Under the pieces are notes generated by a model, which was not told the DNA's origin, made no database searches, and saw only the letters and a program-made list of their open reading frames with translations. Source: an uncultured bacterium (lineage in GTDB: Bacteria; Bacillota; Clostridia; Lachnospirales; Lachnospiraceae). Taken from it: a stretch of DNA of 40,298 nt. The stretch's first letter is position 1. The number at the start of each line of letters is the position of its first letter. Location of the stretch: positions 1 through 40,298 of the forward strand of contig CANCXX010000042.1 of the NCBI GenBank assembly GCA_947381965.1. The letters run 5' to 3'. Below, in pieces: positions 34,421 through 40,298 of the stretch. The translations under genes were made by a program, and so were the position numbers.

Positions 34421-35530
34421 TTAACCCTCCTTTTCCGGCTTATGCCCGTTTTTCCTTGGCTGAAACTTATACCTTATAAAAAATTCACATCCAAGAATAA
34501 AAAAGAGAATAATTCCCTGCAGCACATCGGCGCAATCTGTTGAAAGCCCAAAATTTGACTGGACCACGCTGCTTCCCTTTTCAAGAACGCTGAACAGAAA
34601 AGATACAATCAAAATGGAAAATGGATTAAGCTGGGCAAGCCAGGCAACAATAATCGCTGTAAATCCTACACCTCCCGCTACCGATGAAGTCAGCGTTATA
34701 TCAGAACCTGCAGCCTGTATCATTCCTGCCATACCACAAATGCCCCCACTTAAAAACATAGTCCGCAATACTATCTTTTTCACATCCATCCCCGCATACC
34801 TTGCCGTATCCTGGCTTTCCCCAACAACACTGATTTCATATCCCTGCTTGGTATACTTTATGTATACATAAATAATTACTACAAGGGCCAGTGCAATCAG
34901 CCATCCAAACTGAATGCCAAAAAGTTTATCCAGAGAAGCATTTTTATCAAAACGTGCAATTTTGGGAAATCCCTGGGAACCAGGGTCCATCCATGGGCCA
35001 TCCCTTAAATAGGAGACAATGTGCAGCGCAATATAATTCAACATCAAAGTAAATAGAGTTTCATTTGTGTTATATTTCACCTTAAAAAATGCCGGAAGAA
35101 GCCCCCAAAGACCACCCCCTATAATCCCTGCCAGAAACATCACAATTAAAAGCGCCACATGGTTCCACCCTGAACAAAATAAGGCAAAAAACGTGGCGCA
35201 AGTAGCGCCAAATATAATCTGACCCTCCGCTCCAATATTCCAAAACTTCATTTTAAAGGCAAGGGTAACACCAAGAGAGGAAATTAACAGGGGAATCATT
35301 ATTTTAACGGTTCCCTGAAAAGCCATCATGCTGCGACAGGCTCCTGATAAAATAGTTCCATACACCACAAAAGGATTCTGACCAACACATGCAATAAAAA
35401 TACCTCCTGCAACTAAAGAAAAAAATACCGCCGCAAGCCTAAGCGCCACCGTCTTTCCATAAGGAAGCTCCGTACGTTTTACCACCCTCACCAAAGGCTC
35501 ATTTTGGCTGCTTTCAACTCCTTTGCTCAT
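34421..35530 (-). CDS. nupP: Nucleoside ABC transporter permease (NupP/YufP-like)
   Basis: This 369-residue permease pairs with nupQ. It has an N-terminal cytoplasmic stretch of about 30 residues and about ten membrane segments. The signatures F-W-N-I-G-A-E-G-Q-I-I-F-G-A, G-G-L-W-G-L-L-P-A and V-G-E-S-Q-D-T-A-R-Y-A-G-M are those of YufP/NupP. Its ATG overlaps the nupO stop by 4 bases (ATGA), so translation is coupled. The family moves purine or pyrimidine nucleosides into the cell. Confidence 0.92.
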   Translation of the reverse strand: MSKGVESSQNEPLVRVVKRTELPYGKTVALRLAAVFFSLVAGGIFIACVGQNPFVVYGTILSGACRSMMAFQGTVKIMIPLLISSLGVTLAFKMKFWNIGAEGQIIFGATCATFFALFCSGWNHVALLIVMFLAGIIGGGLWGLLPAFFKVKYNTNETLFTLMLNYIALHIVSYLRDGPWMDPGSQGFPKIARFDKNASLDKLFGIQFGWLIALALVVIIYVYIKYTKQGYEISVVGESQDTARYAGMDVKKIVLRTMFLSGGICGMAGMIQAAGSDITLTSSVAGGVGFTAIIVAWLAQLNPFSILIVSFLFSVLEKGSSVVQSNFGLSTDCADVLQGIILFFILGCEFFIRYKFQPRKNGHKPEKEG

Positions 35531-37071
35531 ACAATTGCCTCCTTTTCGGACTCCGCATATTTCTTTTCACCTGTCATCATCATACCGATTTCTTCCTTGG
35601 TCGTTTCCGCCGCATTTACAATACCAGTAATTTTTCCATGGCACAGCACCATAATACGGTCGGATAGCTCCAGCAGCACATCCAGATCCTCTCCAATATA
35701 CATAACCGCCACATTTTTCCGTTTTTGTTCATTTAATAAATCATACACCGTATAAGAAGAATGAATATCCAGCCCTCTTACAGGATAAGCCGTTATCAGT
35801 ACGGAAGGGGAAGATTCAATTTCCCTGCCAAGCAAAACCTTCTGCACATTTCCCCCGCTTAATAATCTTACAGGCGTCTCCGTCCCTGGTGTCACAATAT
35901 CAAGCTTTTTGATTAGCTTTCTTGCAAGCTCCCCTGCCGGTTTTCTTTTGACAAAGGGGCCCTTGCCTTTGTGATAGCTTTTAAGCAGCATATTGTCTGT
36001 CATCCCCATAGAAGCCACAAGTCCCATCCCAAGCCGGTCCTCTGGCACAAAGCTCATGCTGACGCCTTTTTCAATAATCTCAGAAGGGGATTTTCCAAGC
36101 AGATTTTCCTTGTTGAATAAAATTGCCCCCCTGCAGGCATGTATAAGTCCTGCAATTGACTCGCACAGCTCCTTCTGCCCGCTTCCGGCAACTCCTGCAA
36201 CCCCTAAAATCTCTCCTCTTCGTATTTCAAAGGATATATCGTCAATGGCCCTGCTTCCGTCTGCTTTATCTACTGTAAGATCCACTACCTTTAATATGGT
36301 TTCGCAGTTTTTTGCCAACGGCCTTTCTATTTCAAGACTTACCGGCCTGCCCACCATTAGCTCTGTAAGCTTCTTTGCATCACATTCAGCCGTGTCCACC
36401 GTGTCAATACTCTTTCCCTTACGCAAAATCGTTACTCTGTCGCTGATAGATAACACTTCCTGCAGTTTATGGGTAATAATGATGATGGCACACCCCTTTT
36501 CCTTCATTTTTCTAAGGATCTGGAAAAGCTTTTCTGTCTCCTGGGGGGTAAGCACCGCAGTCGGTTCATCCAATATCAGTATTTCCGCTCCCCGGTACAA
36601 TACTTTTAAAATTTCAACTGTCTGTTTTTCAGACACACTCATATCGCTGATATACTTTTCCGGCTCAATTTCCAGCCCATAAGTATGGCTGATTTCCTTG
36701 ATTTTTTCACTGGTAATCCTGCTCTTTTCTTTTTTTCCGCCAGTTCCTAAAATAATGTTATCCATAGCCTGGAATGCTTCCACCAGTTTAAAATGCTGGT
36801 GGATCATTCCAATGCCAAGGGCTGTGGCATCCACAGGGGAATTAATTTTGACCTCTTTTCCCCCAATAAAAATCTGCCCTTCATCCGGATGGTAAATACC
36901 GGAAAGCATATTCATAAGGGTGGTCTTACCAGAGCCATTCTCTCCAAGCAGGGCAAGAATTTCTCCATACCTTACTTTCAGGTCTATCTTGTCATTTGCT
37001 ACCACCTGTCCAAATACTTTCGTAATTTTTCTGCATTCTATTGCATATACTTCCTTCCCCTGCTCTGCCAT
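35527..37071 (-). CDS. nupO: Nucleoside ABC transporter ATP-binding protein
   Basis: This 514-residue protein carries two ABC ATPase domains. The first has Walker A G-E-N-G-S-G-K-T-T, signature M-S-V-S-E-K-Q-T-V-E and Walker B I-L-D-E-P-T-A-V-L. The second has the degenerate A-loop G-V-A-G-S-G-Q-K-E, signature L-L-S-G-G-N-V-Q-K and Y-P-V-R-G-L-D, typical of YufO/RbsA-type transporters where only one site is canonical. I choose ATG 37071 (M-A-E-Q-G-K), 5 bases after GGTGGAG; an upstream ATG at 37098 lacks a site. It lies about 80 bases after bmpA behind an intercistronic hairpin. It powers nupP/nupQ. Confidence 0.95.
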   Translation of the reverse strand: MAEQGKEVYAIECRKITKVFGQVVANDKIDLKVRYGEILALLGENGSGKTTLMNMLSGIYHPDEGQIFIGGKEVKINSPVDATALGIGMIHQHFKLVEAFQAMDNIILGTGGKKEKSRITSEKIKEISHTYGLEIEPEKYISDMSVSEKQTVEILKVLYRGAEILILDEPTAVLTPQETEKLFQILRKMKEKGCAIIIITHKLQEVLSISDRVTILRKGKSIDTVDTAECDAKKLTELMVGRPVSLEIERPLAKNCETILKVVDLTVDKADGSRAIDDISFEIRRGEILGVAGVAGSGQKELCESIAGLIHACRGAILFNKENLLGKSPSEIIEKGVSMSFVPEDRLGMGLVASMGMTDNMLLKSYHKGKGPFVKRKPAGELARKLIKKLDIVTPGTETPVRLLSGGNVQKVLLGREIESSPSVLITAYPVRGLDIHSSYTVYDLLNEQKRKNVAVMYIGEDLDVLLELSDRIMVLCHGKITGIVNAAETTKEEIGMMMTGEKKYAESEKEAIV

Positions 37072-37104
37072 CTCTCCACCTCTTCCTGCTGGCAGCATTA
37101 GTTA

Positions 37105-37139
37105 AAATGGGCGGTCAAACTTAAGTTGGCCGCCCATAT
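37105..37139 (-). terminator. Intercistronic hairpin between bmpA and nupO
   Basis: ATGGGCGG (37107-37114) and CCGCCCAT (37130-37137) form an 8-bp stem that extends further with mismatches, followed on the minus strand by TTTTAACT. It likely ends most bmpA transcripts and lets only part read through into nupO, fitting the need for excess binding protein. Confidence 0.75.
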
Positions 37140-37153
37140 GAAACTCTGCTGCA

Positions 37154-38410
37154 TTATTTTACTACTACGTTTTTAAAATACCAGTTCATGCTTCCTGTAA
37201 TATCTGCATCACTTAAAGTAGAACCTTCCGCTCCCACTGTGCTGCCGTCATTTGTCTCAATTACACCGTCAAATACATTAAAGCCATCCTTCACAATCTG
37301 GTTTCTTGCAGCCTCAACTGCTTCCTGTGTTCCTTCTGCACAAAGGTCTGAAAGAGGTGCAATATCCACCAGTCCGTCAGCCATTCCGCCAAAATAGTTT
37401 TCCCCGCTCCAGGTTCCGTCAATTACAGACTGCACTGCCTGGGTATAATATACAGACCAGTCCCACATAACGGAAGTAAGAACTGCTCCCGGCGCGTCCT
37501 TAGACATATCGGAATTATATCCTACACCCCATACGCCGTTTTGTTCCGCCACTGTCTGGGGATTTGGCGTATCGCAATGCTGCGCAATCACATCACATCC
37601 AAGATCCACAAGCGCCTGTGCCGCCTGGGTTTCCCCTTCAGGGTCAAACCAGCTGTTGGTCACCTTTACATATACTTCACAGTCCGGATTTACAGAGTAA
37701 GCTCCCATTGCAAAGGCATTGATTCCGCCTGTAACCTCTGAATTTTCCTGTCCCATAGCTGCCACATACCCTAATTTATTGCTCTGCGTTTTAAGGCCTG
37801 CAGCAACGCCTGCCAGATATCTTGCCTGATATATTCTTCCAAAATAATTGTTAAAGTTTACACCATTGGATTTATAGCCTGTCCCATGAGAAAAGATAAC
37901 TTCAGGGAACTCATCTGCAAGAGCTTCACAGGTATCCATAAATCCCCAGCTTGTTGCAAATACAACATTACATCCATCTTCCACACATTCCCTGATGGCA
38001 TTTTCAATTGCTGTTGCATCTGTATCATTCACATTATTCTTCCGGACAATCTGGGAATCGTCCAACCCAAGGTTTTTCTGCATCCCCTGAATGCCAAGGT
38101 CATGTGTATAAGTATATCCGCTGCCCTCTGCCGGGTCGGTAATATGAATAACGCCTATTTTAATATCTTCCTTTGCAATGGCAGGCATAACACCAGCAGC
38201 GCCGGCATTCTCTTCCTTATCGGCTTCGACATTCTCTTCCGCTTCCCCAGCCCCGGCGTCTTCCGCCTCTCCTTTGGCATCGTTTTCCTTGCTGTCTGTG
38301 CTTTCTGCGGCCTGTCCCTCGCTTCCTGCGTCATCTCCTGCTTTTCCTCCGCAGGCACACAGGGAAACCACCATGGCGGATACCACCAGCATGCTTAGTA
38401 ATTTTTTCAT
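37154..38410 (-). CDS. bmpA: BMP-family nucleoside-binding lipoprotein
   Basis: This 418-residue lipoprotein captures nucleosides outside the cell for the NupOPQ importer. The start is ATG 38410 (M-K-K-L-L-S-M-L), with AAGGAGG upstream; an extra 12 codons before it lie across the ribosome site. A signal peptide leads to the lipobox L-C-A-C with the acylated Cys at residue 20. An acidic Ala/Glu/Asp linker (about 21-75) tethers the BMP domain (about 80-418), recognisable from I-G-V-I-H-I-T-D-P-A-E-G-S-G, F-S-H-G-T-G-Y and Y-L-A-G-V-A-A-G-L. BmpA/PnrA proteins bind purine and pyrimidine nucleosides. It heads the operon. Confidence 0.94.
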   Translation of the reverse strand: MKKLLSMLVVSAMVVSLCACGGKAGDDAGSEGQAAESTDSKENDAKGEAEDAGAGEAEENVEADKEENAGAAGVMPAIAKEDIKIGVIHITDPAEGSGYTYTHDLGIQGMQKNLGLDDSQIVRKNNVNDTDATAIENAIRECVEDGCNVVFATSWGFMDTCEALADEFPEVIFSHGTGYKSNGVNFNNYFGRIYQARYLAGVAAGLKTQSNKLGYVAAMGQENSEVTGGINAFAMGAYSVNPDCEVYVKVTNSWFDPEGETQAAQALVDLGCDVIAQHCDTPNPQTVAEQNGVWGVGYNSDMSKDAPGAVLTSVMWDWSVYYTQAVQSVIDGTWSGENYFGGMADGLVDIAPLSDLCAEGTQEAVEAARNQIVKDGFNVFDGVIETNDGSTVGAEGSTLSDADITGSMNWYFKNVVVK

Positions 38411-38436
38411 ATTTCTCCTCCTTGAAATTTTTACGC

Positions 38437-38467
38437 AAAAAGGCAAAACATTTCTGATTTTGCCTTT
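38437..38467 (-). terminator. Terminator-like hairpin in the bmpA leader
   Basis: On the minus strand AAAGGCAAAA (38467-38458) pairs perfectly with TTTTGCCTTT (38448-38439), then TT. It lies between the predicted start (about 38487) and the bmpA ribosome site, where it could attenuate the whole importer operon. I see no recognisable aptamer before it. Confidence 0.7.
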
Positions 38468-38493
38468 CTGCCAGTTAAAATATTTACTTCTTG

Positions 38494-38522
38494 AGTTTAT
38501 AACAAATTCTTTTAAAGTTCAA
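38494..38522 (-). promoter_or_regulatory. Promoter of the nucleoside importer operon
   Basis: On the minus strand TTGAAC (38522-38517) and TAAACT (38499-38494) are 17 bases apart. The predicted leader is about 75 nt and contains the hairpin at 38437-38467. Confidence 0.65.
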
Positions 38523-38588
38523 CATTTATTTTGAAAACTTTTTCGGGAAATTTTATCAGAAAAACTTTCTGTTGCCGCCCCATGGATT

Positions 38589-39794
38589 CTATTTATTCAG
38601 CATCAGCTTTATCATAGCCTGGTTCAGTCCGTCTACCGTAAGCTTATACATGGGAAACAGGCTCTTAATAGCAGTTTCAGCCTCTCTCCATGGCGCATGT
38701 CCCGGCGCCATCTTGGGATTTAGCCAGACCACCTTTTTATAATGGCGTTTTAAAAGCTGCAGCCAGTCCCAGCCTGGCAGTCCGCCATTGGGTCCTCTGT
38801 AATTGCCGCTGGCAGAGTAAAGCTCCTCCGGCGCCATTGCAGCGTCTCCTACTATAATTACTTTATAGTCGCTGTCAAGATTGCGGAACATCCACTCAGT
38901 ATCAATCCAGTCCCCATTTTCACACTCCGGCGTTTTATAAAGCTTGGAATAGATACAATTATGGAAATAATAAGTTTTCACATCCTTATAATGGTTTGAT
39001 TTGTGTACCGCCTGGAACAGTTCATTTAACAGGGAGCTGAACGGAATCATTGTGCCGCCGGAATCCATCAGCAAAAGAAGCTTCACTGAATTTTTCCGCG
39101 GTTTATCCATGACAATCTGAAGATATCCGCCATTATTACAGGTTTTATCTATCGTTCCATCTATATCCAGTTCCGTCTTTGGAATGTCCAGCTTTGTAGA
39201 AAACTGCCGCAGTTTCCGGAATGCAAGCTGGAACTGCCTGTTATCCAGCATACGGTCATCTCTGAAGTCCCTGTATTTGCGGGCGCCTACCACCTGAAAT
39301 GCGCTTTGGTAGCCAGTTTTTCCCCCTACTCTGATGCCGCCCATAAAGCCGCCCATATTACCAAAAGCCGTTTTCCCCATGCTGCCAATCCAAAAACTGC
39401 CGCCATTGTGTTCACTGTCCTGATCCCGGAGCCGCTCCTTAAACTTGCCTTCTACCTCATCCTTATCAATAAACTGGATGCCGTCCTGTTCATTCATCCG
39501 GTACCGTTCTTCCTCATCCACCATATCAATTAATTCCGACTTATCCAGCCATTTCATCATATTCTTGGAAATTTCATTTTCCGACTGGACGCCTTTAAAG
39601 GTTTCTTCAAAGGCTAAGTCAAATTTGTCAAAATCCGTTTCGCTTTTGACCAGAATCATTCTTGCAAGATAATAAAACTGTGTCAGGCTGCTCCCGCTAA
39701 GCCCCTTATCCAGCGCTTCCTGCAAAGTCAGCCACTCGCTTAATGTAATATGTAAGCCTTTGGCTTTGCAGGTGTAAAAAAATTTTGAAAACAT
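38589..39794 (-). CDS. VWA-domain protein, CoxE-like, MoxR partner
   Basis: This 401-residue cytoplasmic protein has a helical N-terminal region (about 1-130), a Gly-rich stretch (F-G-N-M-G-G-F-M-G-G-I) and a von Willebrand A domain in the last 170 residues. The metal-binding MIDAS begins D-S-G-G-T (244-248), with Thr in place of the second Ser. Such VWA/CoxE-like proteins work with MoxR AAA ATPases as metal-insertion or complex-assembly chaperones. The MoxR gene directly precedes it on the same strand by 42 bases, supporting the pairing. GGGGGTG lies just upstream of the ATG. The client protein is not visible in the window. Confidence 0.85.
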   Translation of the reverse strand: MFSKFFYTCKAKGLHITLSEWLTLQEALDKGLSGSSLTQFYYLARMILVKSETDFDKFDLAFEETFKGVQSENEISKNMMKWLDKSELIDMVDEEERYRMNEQDGIQFIDKDEVEGKFKERLRDQDSEHNGGSFWIGSMGKTAFGNMGGFMGGIRVGGKTGYQSAFQVVGARKYRDFRDDRMLDNRQFQLAFRKLRQFSTKLDIPKTELDIDGTIDKTCNNGGYLQIVMDKPRKNSVKLLLLMDSGGTMIPFSSLLNELFQAVHKSNHYKDVKTYYFHNCIYSKLYKTPECENGDWIDTEWMFRNLDSDYKVIIVGDAAMAPEELYSASGNYRGPNGGLPGWDWLQLLKRHYKKVVWLNPKMAPGHAPWREAETAIKSLFPMYKLTVDGLNQAMIKLMLNK

Positions 39795-39836
39795 GCAGCA
39801 CCCCCATTTTACATGCCCTGCCGGTGCATGTGATGC

Positions 39837-40298
39837 TTAATCCAGTTTTTGCCTTACCGTCTCTAAATCCTCGTCTTTTTTAACCACCACCCCTACAAAA
39901 GGAAGCTTTGCCCTGATTTCATCCGCACGGATCCCCCCAATCTGCAGGGCGTTAATCCAGTCGATCAATTCAGAGGTGCTGGGCTTTTTGCGGATATCCC
40001 TAAGAGCACGTATTCCATAAAACACATCCATAGCATTTTTAAGCAGCTTATCCTCCACATTGGGGTAATGTGTCCTTACAATCTCTTCCATCAATGTTTC
40101 ATCCGGGAAATCAATGTAATGAAAAATACACCGGCGCAAAAAAGCGTCAGGAAGCTCTTTTTCCGCATTGGATGTAATGATCACAATAGGACGGTGCTTT
40201 GCCTTTACCGTTCTTTTTGTCTCATGGATATAAAATTCCATTTGATCCAGCTCCCACAAAAGGTCATTTGGGAACTCCAAATCCGCTTTATCAATCTC
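39837..40298 (-). CDS. MoxR-type AAA ATPase, cut by the window edge
   Basis: Only the last 153 residues are inside the window. The visible part starts at the Walker B end (E-I-D-K-A-D), continues with F-P-N-D-L-L-W-E-L-D, has the sensor 1 region I-I-T-S-N-A-E-K-E-L and the arginine-finger type segment P-D-A-F-L-R-R-C, then the AAA lid. The Walker A part lies beyond the end. The frame is open to position 40298. This is a MoxR-family ATPase, which normally remodels a client together with a VWA protein; the VWA gene follows at once. The two are co-transcribed. Confidence 0.85.
   Translation of the reverse strand, partial: EIDKADLEFPNDLLWELDQMEFYIHETKRTVKAKHRPIVIITSNAEKELPDAFLRRCIFHYIDFPDETLMEEIVRTHYPNVEDKLLKNAMDVFYGIRALRDIRKKPSTSELIDWINALQIGGIRADEIRAKLPFVGVVVKKDEDLETVRQKLD

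Noticed and set aside
38411-38493. Purine or PreQ1 riboswitch in the bmpA leader
   Set aside because: The leader is about 75 nt and lacks the conserved purine-aptamer loops; only the terminator stem is convincing.
1-40298. CRISPR array, tRNA, rRNA or insertion sequence
   Set aside because: I looked for regularly spaced repeats, cloverleaf-like sequence, rRNA motifs and transposase genes and saw none. Attachment sites of the prophage were also not found by eye.

Overview
The window looks like a chromosomal segment from an anaerobic, spore-forming, low-GC Firmicute, most likely a Lachnospiraceae (Clostridia). This rests on spoIVA, a GerA-type germination protein, an oxygen-independent class III ribonucleotide reductase, AT-rich intergenic DNA, strong AGGAGG ribosome sites and clostridial promoter and terminator style. 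Nearly every gene is on the minus strand; the only convincing plus-strand gene is a soluble chemoreceptor (14604-15968).

Region 1 (1-12.1 kb) is a prophage, or a remnant of one. It holds a small phage protein, a very long tail tape-measure gene, a zinc-ribbon gene with its own promoter and terminator (a moron-like cassette), a graveyard of small phage genes each broken by a single lesion, a candidate structured RNA, and a 552-codon gene that I read as a divergent sigma-70-like protein. That gene sits about 400 nt downstream of a near-perfect promoter carrying two LexA-type boxes. This stretch is the best candidate for something undescribed: an SOS-triggered sigma-like regulator with a long structured leader and a multi-hairpin RNA behind it.

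Region 2 (12.1-16.1 kb) carries two chemoreceptors, one membrane-bound with HAMP and one soluble with a C-terminal zinc-binding CZB-type domain, separated by a 600-bp regulatory interval. Region 3 (16.1-21.85 kb) holds a DegV/FakB fatty-acid-binding protein, a GerA-family gene and the nrdD-nrdG-dut operon for anaerobic dNTP supply. The nrd promoter is followed by two NrdR boxes exactly 31 bp apart. The gerA ribosome site lies inside the 3' arm of a terminator-like hairpin that follows dut.

Region 4 (21.85-24.8 kb) is a tightly coupled HAD phosphatase, WYL regulator and aminotransferase operon. Region 5 (24.8-29.7 kb) is cytidine deaminase, adenosine-type amidohydrolase, a membrane-anchored MutS-like ATPase and a 52-residue membrane peptide in one operon, preceded by a separate purine nucleoside phosphorylase unit. 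Region 6 (29.8-33.4 kb) has spoIVA with a sigma-E-like promoter, then a YgjP-like metalloprotease and tyrS. Region 7 (33.4-38.5 kb) is a BmpA/NupOPQ nucleoside ABC importer with a leader terminator and an intercistronic terminator. The importer, phosphorylase, deaminase and amidohydrolase together suggest uptake and salvage of nucleosides. The window ends in a VWA (CoxE-like) gene and a MoxR-type AAA ATPase cut by the window edge.
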